Below, in pieces: positions 1 through 13,499 of a DNA stretch of 64,000 nucleotides. A program made the translations under genes and the position numbers. The notes under the pieces were generated by a model. The model was given only the letters and a program-made list of their open reading frames with translations. It searched no databases and was not told where the DNA came from. The number at the start of each line of letters is the position of its first letter. Position 1 is the first letter of the stretch. This DNA is from Thinopyrum elongatum (Eukaryota; Streptophyta; Magnoliopsida; Poales; Poaceae). The stretch is taken from NCBI GenBank assembly GCA_011799875.1, contig CM022303.1, positions 427,357,230 through 427,421,229 of the forward strand. The letters are read 5' to 3'.

Positions 1-2672
1 CCCAAGCCCACCTATCCCGGCTGCCACTTGGTAGACTACTAGCACTACGTACAAACACCAGAAACTAGTTGCAACTCCTGGACACAGATCGAGTTGATTA
101 ATAGCCAAGAGGGGTCGAGTTACCAGAACCCAATGTGTGGTAGCAACTGTCGTGGATCACAGACACAGAACTCAGTTCCCAAGGACGGTTTCAATGAGAC
201 AACCCACCATGTACTCTTACATGGCCTCTCACCGCTACCTTTACCAAATCATGTTCACACACACTTAGCTCTCAATAGTAGGACATGTTCACAACATTCC
301 AATTCATCCCCGATGAATCAGACCTGACACAACTCTAAGCAATAGCAGGCATGACAACAAGCATGAATGAGTAGGCACATCATGGCTCAAGCAAATCCTA
401 CTCATGCTAGTGGGTTTCAACTATTTACTGTGGCAAAGACAGGTCATGCAGAGGAAAGGGGTTCAACTACCGCAGCATGTAACAGTTGAATCGTTGTTGT
501 CCTAATGCAGTAAAAGAGAGCAGGAGCGAGAGAGTGGGATTGTATCAGAATGAACAAGGGGGTTTTGCTTCCCTGACACTTCTGAAGATGATATAGCTCT
601 TCATCGGTGTCATCGAACTCATCGTCGGAACATACGTCTACTGAGGGGGAACAACCACTGGCAAACAAGAGGGAACACAATCAATGCAATGCAACAATAT
701 GATGCATGAATGTGACATGGCAATATGCTGTGATTTGAGCTAATGTAGCTAGCAACTATTTACATGGAGTTGGTTTGAACACAAGATTCAAATTCAAACT
801 CCATATGTGAAGGTTTAAATGCCCTTTATATGATTTGTCCTAAACAGCAGCCATAAGTTGTTCTAACATGCATGAAAATGCCATATTCAGATTCTTTGGA
901 TTTTTTTGATAATTTTTCATATATAAATTATTCCATTTGGAGTTACGATTTAATTTCTATGAATTTTAGAAGTTTTAAACATTTTCTAAAATTTTCTGGA
1001 TTATTTTTAATCCAAAATATTATTTACTCCATTAGCATGACATCATCATGATGTCAGCAGGTCAACAGGGCTAGTCCAGGTCAAACCTGATGCGTGGGAC
1101 CCATTGGTCAGTGTAACAGAGTCAGTCACAGAGACTGACCTGTGGGACCAGGTCAACGCTGACGTGGCAAGGTCAAATATGACATGTGGGACTCAGCTGT
1201 TAGTGACACAGAGCTAAACAGGGATTAATACTAACCTAATCATGGACTCAGGGAGTTATTAGGTTAGTGCCTAATGGCGTTTTCGCCGGAGTTAAGCCGC
1301 CGGCCATGGTCAGACATGGTGGAGGTGCTCGGGAATGGCGCACAGGGCTCGGTTCGAGGCGTGCTTGGGCTTGTTTGAGAGCCCTTCATGGCGCGCGTCG
1401 AACGGTGGTGGTGGATGGGCCTGTGGTGGACGGAACCGACAACGACATGATCATGAGCGGCGGCCAGAGCTCAGGTGGGTGCGGGGTTGGTGCTGCGGCT
1501 TGCAAGCGAGTTGGCTATAGCACTAGGGTTGCTCTACGGAACATTGCGAGTGCAACGGACACACGCGCGAGACCATTTGGTCACCGGGGCTTCGCCGGCG
1601 ATGAGCCCGTGCGGCGGCGGCTGCTGTCAGCAAGGGGACGGCTGCTACAGTAATCAAATGGAGGCGGGGTTAGGGGGAAAATGACCGGGGGCTCACAACA
1701 GTCACAGAGAGCTTCTCGGTGTGGCCGGGGACGATCTGTAGGCGGCGAATCGACCGGTGGCATCCGACGACCAGATGCGGTAGTGACGAGCTCGAGGGCG
1801 ATGACTCCAAGCACCTGAGGATGCGTTCTTCCGAGTCGAGCTTCAAGACGTCGATGCGGATCCGGTGGACATGACGGCGAGGCGAGGCAGCGCTAGTAGA
1901 CGCACGGGCAGTGAGCTATGGCGACGGTGGCACTCGGTGGTGCTCAAATTCGAGAGGGGAAGAGGGCTAGAGCGAGCAGAGAGCGAGGGAGATGTGAGGG
2001 AGGGCCTCAGGCGTTTCCATGCGCTCGGATGAGGATAGGGGAGGAAGCATGAGGTGGAGGCAGGAGGTCGCCGTGATCGTGCGTTGCTGCTGGCACACAG
2101 CTGCTTCGGGGCGAGTGGAGGAAGACGATGGGCGAGGCGCTGGTGGGCTGGGCCTGTCTGCTGGGCTACTACTATAGGTAAGTGGCCCAGGTTAGTTCTC
2201 TGTTCCCTGTTTCTTCCTGTTTTGTTTTCTGTTCTGTTTTTATTTAAACTTTGCCACTGTTTTAAAATTAAAACTATTTCAAAACAGTGCCAAACCATCT
2301 GAACAATTTTATGTTGTAGAATGGACATCTCCAAATGCACATAAAATGTTTCAAAGATATTTGAAATTATATTCCAGTTATATGAATATAACTCAAATTC
2401 AAATAGCTATTGATTTAAATTCAAAGTCCCAAAAATAAAACCTTAAAAATGTTCATAAATTTTGGTTTGATATATAGCTCTTGCCAAAATTCTCAAACAT
2501 TGCATAAGGACATCTTGGAAACAAGGAATGAAATTTCCAGGGTTCTTTGCCCTTCTTTTATTTATGTTTTTGAGGCTTCCACTTTCCTCAATTCCAAGTT
2601 TCAGAAATTTGGACATGATGCATGAGTGCTCTATGATGCAACTAATACAAGCAATAATCTAGGGCCTTGACA
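1..2672 (-). repeat. 3' LTR of element C (cut by the window edge)
   Basis: Position 1 corresponds to about 7905 in the right-hand copy, and the two stay closely similar to their ends (2672 and 10639). Visible differences include a roughly 33-bp stretch present only in the right copy near 9144, and a short duplication present only there near 10377-10500. The middle (about 1260-2130) is GC-rich and the flanks are AT-rich. Open frames inside are not convincing genes. Confidence 0.85.
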
Positions 2673-5600
2673 ACTTACCCCCACTAAACAAGAATCTCGT
2701 CCCGAGATTCAAGACATGAGGTAAGAAGACAGAGGGGAAACAAAACTATCATAGTCTTCTCGATCCAACTGCCCTTCTCGAAGATGTTGATTCATTGCTT
2801 CATATTAACCTTGACGTCTTTGCTTTCAAGATCTTCATCCAACACGATGATGACAGAAATAAACTCTACAGGAATTGATCTTCTCGAAGATCGAGCAACT
2901 CAAGATCAACTCACGGAATGAGACATTTAACCATCTCTTGAGCTGAGGCACAAAACACATATTGCGAGGGATGAAAGATAACCGATGACGAAGGTTCAGT
3001 TTGGTAGGCAAAAATTCCATGCTTGAAGAAGATGGTGCATAGGTTTCAAAGTAGCGAGGAAGTAATTGCCATGATTCCGTAACGGGGCACCTTTGGGGAG
3101 GTGACTCGTAGAATAATTTCCTTAAGTGGCAGAAAGAATAACTTTTGATATAGAGATCATTGAAACTCTTCATACCAGCCTAAGGCAATTCACAAACGAT
3201 CGTTTGAAGGAGTTCTAAGAAATGGCATACCCAGTTTGAAAAGGGAGCCAGGATTTTGAGACAACTCGGTAATGGAAGGCACATTCCGGTTGTTACCGAG
3301 GATATAACCCAGTGACTGAGCGTGCTCTCAAGAACTTGAGCATTTCCATATTCATCAAGGTCTTACCACCATCCGTAGCGAGGATCCTGGCAACACATCA
3401 TACTACCATGATGAATAGTGATGGGCGATGCAGATGCAAAGGAAGACAACACTTTCTCAGATTTGTCCTTAGCAATGCTAAGGAACAAAACCTGGATGAT
3501 CGACCTAGAGACATTTAGCACTCCGCTTCTAATGTTCTCCTTGATGTACTAGATATCACGATCATGCTTAAAAGCACGAACATGGCCATCAAGTATAGGT
3601 CGGACTTCAGAAGCACAAAATCCATAAGGAACAACTTCTAGAATAAGTTATATGACATCCTCATGGGGAGGTGGCTAAACTGCTGAATCAAGATACTACA
3701 ATAATTGGCCTTCTGGCTAGGTGGGGTAGCCACAACATCCACTTTACCGGTTTATAGGACCAATATTATAATTCTTGGGAAATGTTCCAACCATTATATC
3801 TGCCTGAGAGTCAGATCTGGTTGATCACAGGATACTCCAGACTCAGCAGGTCTGAAAGTGAAAGGTTGCAACACAAATCGACGAGATGACGTTGCAAGAT
3901 TCTCGGGAAACGAACTACAATAGTAAGCTCCAAAACATGAGTTGGTTCTGCTACACACATCTGAACACGCTGTCCCAGACATGCATGGCCACATAGTAGT
4001 CTTCTAATAAAACACTACCGAGTTCAGGTTGGGAAACCATCATTGAAGATAACGAAGTCCTTGCATAAGTCATATGATTAGCTCTTATGAAGGAACTTCT
4101 TCTCCTTGAACAAGTCAATCAGTGGCTTGGTGTGCTAGGAAACTTATATGGAACAGAGGCGGCCAACCTATCAAACCATAGAGTACTTCGCACATGCGTG
4201 ACTAACTTGGGACGATTCCAGGGTAAGCAAAAACAATCTTTCTTGGATCCACGGTGACAACTTACATCAAGTGCACGTGAATTAAAGAAAGTCACTTCTT
4301 TCATCCAACATATACTTCATTAACGGGACATAGAGAAAATGCTTACAAAGTTTCCAACACAAGCTTAATGTTCAACATGAGTCATGGAGAAGATAAAATG
4401 CTGCTGATGAGCTCAACAACAAGTCATCAAGATTTCCATATAGATGGAATTCCACAATTATGTGAACAAGGTGATAGCATTGGTCAGACCAAAAGATATA
4501 ATGGTGTATGCTTGAGGAATCAACCACGAGTAAGGCAACATTATGAACATCGTTGGTTCTGATTTGATTTGACGATAGCCCACACACAAATCAAAGTTTT
4601 CACAAGACAATACATCCAACAACTGATCACGGGGATCAATCGATGAAGATATCATCTTTCTTCAACACACACACAAAAAGATATCCCTTAGCGATGAACT
4701 AAGTCGGACAAGCTTCCATCTTCCAACTCTCCAAGTTGTTGTTTGGCTTAACCAACTAGCTCAGGGGTATCCAATACCGATTCTTGGAGAAGGGGTGGTT
4801 TGCAAGAAACCAACTTGATCACGAGCTCAACATAACAGTCAGGGGACAACCTGGTGATACTTTCGGGAAGATATCTGGAAAATCATGAACCACCGATATG
4901 TTACTAAGCTCGAGAACAATCTTGACGATATGATCAAATAAGCAAAGGATTGACACGGTCCTAACTCATTGATCGAAGAGTGCAACAGGAAAAATGGACT
5001 AGGTAGCACGATCAATCTTAGGATGATGATTCAATAACCAACATGCTAAGAACAAAATTATCGTCCATTAACTACCAAGCAACAAGGTTCCTAGGAGTAT
5101 TGATTTCACACATCACGGTTCATTTGTCGGCATTCGGTTACAACAACATTGAACCGAGGAATGAAACAATGATGGCAAGAAGTATCACTGCGTCAAGAAT
5201 TCATAAGAGGTTGTGCAATTCCCATGACATTCTTGATGTAAAGATGGTAATACTCCAAGGTGGAACAGAACAAAAACTGGATTGCATTTTTATCTGTGTA
5301 ATACAACTGCTTTGACCCAATCCTAGAAATGGACAAGGTACTGGAGTTTGTTTCTCCTAGTCATTCCGAAATAGAATGGCTTGACGGGCCACAAAAGTAA
5401 AAGGCATCGATGAACATGAATGCACGACTACTCCTGACTATCGATTGATAGACAGAGGTCAGAATACAACTGAAGAGGGACAACCCAAGGAACATATGAT
5501 TTTTCTGAGTTGTGGGTTCATGGATTAGCATGTTGAACAAGTTCAACATACTTCTTTCGGATAACCCATGCAGAAAGGTAGAACTGGCAGAATCACAACA

Positions 5601-6461
5601 TAGAATCGAGAACTCATCAAGAGCACTCTCATTGTGATCTTTTGGTTCAGGAGAACTTTTGCCATGATGGTTCATGGTATTGGAAGAAAGATATACCACG
5701 GACCTTAAGGACTATCACAAAGGTTACTAATATCCTAAAGGAATGAACAAACACTATCAACAGGAGGTAGGTGGAGTGAATCTTGGGTTCAAGAACCCAG
5801 GAATGGAATACCTACTAACTAATAACATCACGGGATGCTTTCGAGAATGATGGCCAGGATCAACACACTGAGAACACAAAACATGGCTAGTTTAATAGGT
5901 GGTTCCCTAAGATACCTAGGGTCATAATAATAGCTCCAACATATATACTGAGGCAATGAAGTACCTCAACACACTGGTTAGTGTGGTTAATCTGGCCCAA
6001 AAGGACATCGAAAACAGAGGGAAAGGATTTTGCAAATGCATCAGATTGCTTAGAAACTTGGGATGACTCGGACAGCATAATGGATGTAAATGCTCAAAAA
6101 GATTTGAGACATCCTACAAAATGGTGGCATAACCACTCAACATGATAATATCAAGGTTCCGAGATCAACTGTCAACACACGGAGGTAGTAAGAACTGAGC
6201 TGAGGCTTGAATCCATCAATCTTATGAGTCTACAGATTAGTAACACGTGATCCTGATACAGAGAAGAGAAAGCCTAGTTCCTTAACCCCGTAGGAAAGAT
6301 AGGATGACTCGGATCAGAAGGGCATAAGGTAAAGGAGTAAAAAAAGAGCCTTACATTCCCTCCCACAATCAATTCCCTTATATAACTAAAGCATTTCTAG
6401 ACTCGACTTTGACCAGTTTGGCTTGGTAATCCTACAGGCAGTCAGGCTCTGATACCAAAGC
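2673..6461 (-). other. Non-coding internal domain of element C, with polypurine tract and primer-binding site
   Basis: The polypurine tract (minus strand) is at 2673-2687 and the methionine-tRNA-type primer site at about 6440-6458. The rest has many stops in all frames and no retroviral domain. A perfect inverted repeat lies at 2692-2710, GAATCTCG and CGAGATTC around a 3-base loop, close to the polypurine tract. In LARDs this domain is conserved but non-coding and depends on proteins supplied in trans; that is family knowledge and is not shown here. Confidence 0.75.
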
Positions 6462-9400
6462 TGTCAGGACCCCGATCATAAGTCACACCGATCTAGCATG
6501 TAGCACACCATATCACTTTGCGGCCTCACGCACGGTATTCCCACGGGTGCCACCTTACCTGGCCCGGGACCGTTTGCGCCTTTTGGCTCACGTATATGAT
6601 AGTGTCGCTAGCATCCATATGACAGAGAACCCAGGCCGACATGACTAGTCATAAACCCAAGGTGGTGCTAACTTACAGGGACAGGCATACATGACCTAGC
6701 AACAAACGTGTCGATCATCAACGTATGAACCCAAGTCGTAGCAAGCTACAAGGACTTAAAGGAACAATGCGTGACATTTCCCCGAAGGGACAGACACAGG
6801 AACGAAGAAGGACACTTGCCGGCCATCCTAAGTGTTCCGGAGCAGTAGCTAGCTACCATGGCTCAGTGGAAGCACTAGGAGACATTTCCCCACAAGAGAG
6901 GCTACCAAGAATAAACAACTAGGTCGTCGGATCCCACACATACCAAGCATTTCAATAACATACACACAATATGCTCGATATGTGCAAATACAACATGGCA
7001 TCGCAACAAAACTCTATGACTCAGTATTTATCCAATAGGCTCCGAGGAGCCAGATATTACAAACATGGGTCTGATGACCCAGCATACAGAGCATAAAGGC
7101 AATGGAAGCATACCATGTCTGAGTATAGACATCTACAAATGAAAAAGACTGAGAAGCCTGACTATCTACAAGACCCTCCAATGGTACAAGATCATAGCTG
7201 GGGTAACAAGCTAAACGTCGAAGTCCATGCGGAACTACTAGTGAGACTGAAGTCTCTCTTCAAAAACATAAATTAAGCAAACGTGAGTACAAATGTACCC
7301 AGCAAGACTTACATCAGAATTAGCTACAACTGCATCAGTATCAACAAAGGGATGGTGGGGTTTAACTGCAGCAAGCCAGCTTTGACTCAATGTCTATCCT
7401 GTACTATGACTGCAAGTAACTCTCTTGAGGTGGCGCACATGAGTCCACATATTCACCATATCAATACACCACTATGGATCCGCTCCCATCTCCCTACGAG
7501 AAGGCCATCCATAGCACTCACGCTTATCTTGCGCATTTTAGAGTATCCACTTTCACTTGTCTATGAACTATATAAGCAACCCAGTAGTCCTTTACCGCGG
7601 ACGTGGCTATTCGAATAGATCATGTTAACCCTGCAGGGGTGTACTTCTTCACACTCTCTCTCGCCACTTACCACCATGTACACGTCATGTATCTCGGCAA
7701 CCTTCAATCGGAAGCCTGGCGAGGGTGTCCGCCATGACCTGACTAACCACGCAAGTCTCTAGTCCAGGTTTATCGCCTATTCGGGTTCCATCCGCAAGGA
7801 GATCCGGCCGGGGTGTCACTCACGGCCCCAAACGATGTGAGCAGGGTTTCCAAGCCCACCAAACAGGCGACGCTTGGTGCACTGTGCCACTGCACCTAGT
7901 CTGTCCCAAGCCCACTTGTACCGGGTGCCACTTGGTAGACTACTAGCACTAACTACAAACACCAGAAACTAGCACTCCTGGACAGAGATCGAGTTGATTA
8001 ATAAACCGAGAGGGGTCGAGTTACCGGAACCCAATGTGTGGTAGCAACTGTCTTGGATCACAGACAGAGAACTCAGTTCATGAGGACGGTTTCAATGAGA
8101 CAACCCACCATGTACTCCTACATGGCCTCTCACCGCTACCTTTACCAAATCGTGTTCACACACACTTAGCTCTCAACAGTAGGACATGTTCACAACATTC
8201 CAATTCATCCCTAATGAATCAGACCTGACACAACTCTAAGCAATAGCAGGCATGACAACAAGCATGAATGAGTAGGCACATCATGGCTCAAGCAACTCCT
8301 ACTCATGCTAGTGGGTTTCAACTATTTACTGTGGCAAAGACAGGTCATGCAGAGGAAAGGGGTTCAACTACCGCAGCATGTAACAGTTGAATCGTTGTTG
8401 TCCTAATGCAGTAAAAGAGAACAGGAGTGAGAGAGTGGGATTGTATCAGAATGAACAAGGGGGTTTTGCTTCCCTGACACTTCTGAAGATGATATAGCTC
8501 TTCATCGGTGTCATCGAACTCATCGTCGGAACATACGTCGACCGAGGGGGAACAACCACCGGCAAACAAGCGGGAACACAATCAATGCAATGCAACAATA
8601 TGATGCATGAATGTGACATGGCAATATGCTTTGGTTTGAGCTAATGCAGCTTGCAGCGATTTACATGGAGTTCGTTTGAACACAAGATTCAAATTCAAAC
8701 TCCATATGTGAAGGTTTAAATACCCTTTATATGATTTGTCCTAAATAGCAGCCATAATTTGTTCTAACATGCATGAAAATGCCATATTCAGATTCTTTGG
8801 ATTTTCCTGATAATTTTTCATATGTAAATTATTCCATTTGGAGTTACGGTTTAATTTCTATGAATTTTAGAAGTTTTAAACATTTTCTGAAATTTCCTGG
8901 ATTATTTTTAATCCAGAATATTATTTACTGCATCAGCATGACATCATCATGATGTCAGCAGGTTAACAGGGCTAGTCTAGGTCAAACCTGACACGTGGGA
9001 CCCATCGGTCAGTGTAACAGAGTCAGTCACAGAGACTGACCTGTGGGACCAGGTCAACGCTGACGTGTCAAGGTCAAATATGACACGTGGGACCCAGCTG
9101 TTAGTGACACAGAGCTAAACAGGGATTAATACTAACCTAATCCAAAAATTAATGGGGGGTTGGCCCCAGCTGTTATGGACTCAGGGAGTCATTTGGTTAG
9201 TGCCTAATGGCGTTTTCGCTGGAGTTAAGCCGCCGGCCATGGTCAGACGCGGCGGAGGTGCTCGGGAATGGCCCACAGGGCTCGGTTCGAGTCGTGCTTG
9301 GGCTTGTTGGGGAGCCCTTGGTGGCGTGCATCAAACTGTGGTGGTGGGTGGGCCTGTGGTGGCCGGAACCGACGACGGCGTGATCGTGAGCGGCAGCGGG

Positions 9401-10639
9401 AGCTCGGGTGGGTGAGGGTTGGTGCTGCGGCTTGCAAGCGAGTTGGCTGTAGCGCTAGGGTTGCTCTACGGAACATTGTGAGTGCAACGGACACACGCGC
9501 AAGACCAATTGGTCACCGGGGCTTTGCGGGCGACGATCCCGTGCGGCGGTGGCTGCTGTTTGCAAGGGGGCGGCGGCTACAGTAATCAAATGGAGGCGGG
9601 GTTAGGGGAAAATGACCGGGGGCTCACAGTGGGCTTGGAGAGCTTCTCGGTGTGGCTTGGAACGATCTGTAGGCGGCGAATCAGACCGGTGGCATCCGGC
9701 GACCAGATGCGGCAGTGACGAGCTCAAGGGCGATGACTCCAAGCACCCGAGGACACGTTCTTCCGAGTCGAGCTTCAAGACGCCGATGCGGATCCCGGTG
9801 GACATGACGGCGAGGCGAGGCAGCGGCAGTGGACGCGCGGGTAGCGAGCGGTGGCGACGGTGGCACTCGGTGGTGCTCAAATTCGAGAGGGGAAGAGGGC
9901 TAGAGCGAGCAGAGAGCAAGGCAGATGTGAGGGAGTGCCTTAGGCGTTTCCACGCCCTCGGACGAGGACAGGGGAGGAAGCATGAGGTGGAGGCAGGAGG
10001 TGGCCATGGTCGTGCGCTGCTGCTGGCACGCAGCTGCTTCGGGGCGAGGGAGGGAAGACGACGGGTGAGGCGCTGGTGGGCTGGGCCTGTCTGCTGGGCT
10101 GCTGCTACAGGTAAGTGGCTCAGGTTAGTTCTCTGTTCCCTGTTTCTTCCTGTTTTGTTTTCTGTTTTATTTTTATTTAAACTTTGCCACTGTTTTAAAA
10201 TTAAAACTATTTCAAAACAGTGCCAAACCCTCTGAACAATTTTATGTTGCAGAATGGACATCTCCAAATGCACATAAAATGTTTCAAAGATATTTTAAAT
10301 TATATTCCAGTTATATGAATATAACTCAAATTCAAATAGCTATTGATTTAAATTCAAAGTCCCAAAAATAAAACCTTGCATAAGGACATCTTGGAAACAA
10401 GGAATGATATATAGCTCTTGCCAAAATTTTGGTTTGATATATAGCTCTTGCCAAAATTCTCAAACATTGCTTAAGGACATCTTGGAAACAAGGAATGAAA
10501 TTTCCAGGGTTCTTTGCCCTTCTTTTATTTAAGTTTTTGAGGCTTCCACTTTCCTCAATTCCAAGTTTCAGAAATTTGGACATGATGCATGAGTGCTCTA
10601 TGATACAACTAATACAAGCAATAATCTAGGGCTGTGACA
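6462..10639 (-). repeat. 5' LTR of element C, 4178 bp
   Basis: The LTR starts at TGTCAGGACC (6462) and ends at ...GTGACA (10639). It is the intact partner of 1-2672. A tandem duplication of a segment containing AAGGACATCTTGG is present at 10377-10500. A GC-rich block (about 9190-10110) ends on the plus strand with CAGGTAAGT near 10107, which looks like a splice donor, and the left LTR holds the equivalent sequence. I read the open frames in this block as chance. Confidence 0.85.
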
Positions 10640-11682
10640 TGACGCCGGCGCCGTCTCCTCTCGCGTCCACCACGCCGTCGGGCCATGGTTCTTCTGCCGC
10701 GCCTGGTTCTCTGGAGGAGGCCCTCTCTGCGCTGAACCAGCTTTGGGACGATCTTCAGGATCCGGACCGGCGCAGGGCATTGGGGCGCCTAGAGCTAGTC
10801 TCAGGGTGGCTCCAGGCCGATGCGTCTGTCAGGGCGGCCTGGGGCCAAGCCGTGGCATCCACAGAGGAGGGCCGGAAGGTGGCCGGCTTAGCCGCGGCCG
10901 CCCGCGAGATGGCGCTGAAGGAAACCATGGATGCCGGGGAGCGCTGCCATGCGCCGGAGGCCGAGCTGAAGACCCTCCGCGATCAGCAGGCCACCCAGGC
11001 CTGTCAACTCAAGGTGCGGGAGGAGGAGCTGAAGGCTCGGGAAGCTATGGTTGGCAATCATGATGCCGAGCTGGCGCAGGCAACCCGAGAGCATGCCACG
11101 GAGCGCGCCCGCCTAGAGAAGTTGAAGGAGGAGGTGGAGGCGGCCCAGGTGTCCCACACCAAGCTCGTTTCCGACGAGAAGGCTCGGCTAGAGGCCAGGG
11201 AGAAGCTTCTTGCCAAGGCCGAGGAGGCGGCCGCCGCAGGGCGCGACACCTTTGTCTCCCTCGAGGTGAGGTCCCGCAAGGCATTACAGGATCTCTACGG
11301 GGGCGAGCATAAGGTGCCGATGGCGACTCCGGCGCAGGGTCCCGCCGTGCTGCTTCCTAAGCTCATCGCGGCACTCGAGGGCGTCGTCGTCGGAGTAGGC
11401 CCCATGGTGGAGGGAGAGGCCCGCATGCTTTCTTCCTTGGCCATGAAGCGCGTCTTCAGCCACCTCTATCTCCGAGACCCCAGCTTCGACTTCGGTGCCT
11501 TGCTCGAGCTTGTGGACCCCGAGTCCTGCACTGCCGCTGCTGAGGCCGTGAAGGATCAGGTGGAGGCCCTGCTAAAGAAGTTCCTCGCCGTCGAGCCCGT
11601 GGCTACGGCTGATGACAAGGACAGCAGCGACGTCATCGACGAGGGGGCTCCCCTGGCGAGTGACAACGATGCCCAAGGCTGA
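10640..11682 (+). pseudogene. Antisense extra ORF of element B, 3' part (coiled-coil protein)
   Basis: This is an open frame of about 347 codons running against B's gag-pol direction and ending at TGA 11680-11682. An Ala/Ser/Pro-rich stretch is followed by a long charged heptad-like region (roughly residues 95-215, rich in Glu, Ala, Lys and Leu) that predicts a coiled coil. A globular-looking segment and an acidic tail follow. The ATG at 10639-10641 is an accident: its A is the last base of C and its TG is flanking DNA, so the true 5' end lies left of C, outside the window. Tat elements often carry such antisense genes, some annotated as putative gypsy-type transposon proteins (PF04195). I see no PF04195 motif in this remaining part. 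Function is unknown. Confidence 0.7.
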
Positions 11683-11836
11683 AGAAGAGGCTTGATGATG
11701 GCGCTTCCCCCTGTTTCTCCAACATGTATCGTGCCTCGTGGAGGCATAAGAACTTTATGCTTGGTACTTTTTTAAGAGACATTATGCTTGTAATAATTTG
11801 CTTGGTCTCTGCGACCTCCTTTCCGTTTGCTTTAGT

Positions 11837-12350
11837 GTTCTGCGTCGGCAGGGCCCGACCCCGCGCATACCTCAGCCGCCATTGGGTCATCCGGATAACC
11901 GGGACAAGACCAAGGGGTGAGGGGCTACGTGGCTAGTTAGGCTCCTGAGTCGTGATGCTCAGGAGTCCCGCTTGACGTACGAACAGCCCTCGAAAAGGAG
12001 GTGCGGGAGCAGGTCTTGGCGTTCTGCATCGGCAGGGCCCGGCCCCCGCATTCCTCAGCCGCCGTTGGGTCGTCCGGATAACCAGGACGAGACCAAGGGG
12101 TGAGGGGCTACGTGACCTGTTAGGCTCTTCAGTCATGATGCTCAAGAGTCCCCCTTGACGTACGAACAGCCCTAGGGAGGGGGATACAGGAGTAGGTCTT
12201 GGCGTTCTGCGTCGGCAGGGCCCGGCCCCGCACATTCCTCAGTCGCCGTTGGGTCATCCGGATAACCAGGACGAGACCAAGGGGTGAGGGGCTACGTGAA
12301 CAGTTAGGCTCCTGAGTCGTGATGCTCAGGAGTCCCCCTTGACATACGAA
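11837..12350. repeat. Tandem repeat, about 184 bp, 2.8 copies, in element B
   Basis: Units begin with GTTCTGC(G/A)TCGGCAGGGCC at 11837, 12021 and 12204 (spacings 184 and 183). Each contains a short inverted repeat; in the first unit this is CTCCTGAG and CTCAGGAG (11942-11965). Tandem repeats between the antisense gene and pol fit the hypervariable 3' region known from Tat/Ogre elements. Confidence 0.85.
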
Positions 12351-12937
12351 CCGACCACCATACCTTTCCTCGCCGGGCTCTCGCTCGGGAGGGGTGCGCG
12401 AAGGCCAGGTCCGTGGGGCCTGGCAAGGTGGCGTACGCCAGGCATGACCTGAGCGTAGCCCCTGTGCCCAGCCCCCTCGCTTTACTCTCCCAAGGGAAAG
12501 CAGCGCGGTGAGGCTAAGCATTGAGCCTGGTGGCTCACCTGAGGTTGCTGCAGCCGTGAGTCCACCCTCAGTTGTTTATCACCAGCGCGGAGCATGGCGC
12601 TTCCGCTCTTGCACGGGCATAGCCGCTCCTCGATCGTGTCGACTGCCAGCACGGAGCATGGTGCTTCCACTGGTACGTGGGTGGGGCCTCCCTCTGAGGA
12701 GAGACCCCGGGGCGTGTAAAGCCCCGCCCTGACACGTGGCTTGCATGACAGGGCTAGAGGAGGTGTCTCTGGGCACTCGTGAGCCAGCGCGGGGCTCATG
12801 AGGCCCTACCTCAAGGCGGGTTGTGCCTGAACTTGATTGGGAACACTTGTGATAGTCCTACGAGATGTTTAGGCAACCTGCGCCGAGTGAATCTCTTGAG
12901 GTTATTGCATGAGAAGGCCAAACACCAACGACCCCAC

Positions 12938-13245
12938 GAGGTGACGCGAACGGGACCGGCCGGCCAGACAGAGCTCAGCCGTTGGGTTTATCGAGGCTGC
13001 AGGGACGGATCCGAGCACAGACGTCGTGCCCAGTCTTCTCATGCGAAGGTCCTGAAGAAAGACAGCCGGCGCGCGGCTCCCATGGTGACGATGCACCGGG
13101 TCGCGCGCCCTCACTCATCCGCCCGCCATTAGCTCATGCGAGAACAAGGCACCAAGGGCCATGGGAGGTGACGTGCACGGGAGCTGGCCCGCGAGCCAGA
13201 GCTCAGCCTCTTGGGTTTGGCAACGCTACAGGGATGGACCCGAGC
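12938..13245. repeat. Diverged duplicated segment in element B, spacing about 227 bp
   Basis: The segment beginning GAGGTGACGCGAACGGGA at 12938 recurs in diverged form at 13165. Both copies run on through AGAGCTCAGCC and a GGATCCGAGCA/GGACCCGAGCA stretch. The stretch 12350-13490 is otherwise GC-rich and non-coding. Confidence 0.55.
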
Positions 13246-13499
13246 ATAGACGCCGTGCCAGTCCTTAATCATGAGGCGGTCATGGGTGGGCTTGTAAGGG
13301 CGTACGATGCTCATGGTGACGAAGCACTGGACAGACAGATGATAATCATAAAGCAACTCATAGAAGAAGGTAAGGCCAGTTCTGATGGATGCAAGAAGGA
13401 TACATGCCGCAGGGACGGACCCACGCGGCTTGGGGATAGTGCAGCCCAAGGGGCACCCCCAACTGAATGAACTAAAAGATGTCACCTGATACCGTTGCT

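Larger units (their letters stand above)
1..10639 (-). mobile_element. Element C: LARD-type non-autonomous LTR retrotransposon (Sukkula-like)
   Basis: Two long direct repeats (1-2672 and 6462-10639) flank a 3.8-kb internal region. Orientation is minus: next to the right repeat, 6446-6457 reads on the minus strand as TGGTATCAGAGC, the usual initiator-methionine tRNA primer site. Next to the left repeat, 2673-2687 reads on the minus strand as a G-rich polypurine tract. The LTR termini on the minus strand are TGTCA and TGACA. The internal region has no open frame resembling gag or pol. LTRs of about 4.2 kb around a short non-coding interior match the LARD class (barley Sukkula is the known example); the family name is my recollection. 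C breaks the antisense gene of B at 10639/10640. The left LTR lacks about 1.44 kb because the window starts inside it. Confidence 0.85.

Noticed and set aside
9602..10273. Long frames on both strands in the LTR of element C as captured host exons
   Set aside because: They lie in a GC-rich block where stops are rare, overlap each other, are low-complexity, and are disrupted in the other LTR copy.
10639..10641. ATG at the start of the long frame 10639-11682 as a true start codon
   Set aside because: The A belongs to the terminal CA of element C and the TG to flanking DNA. The codon is created by the insertion junction.
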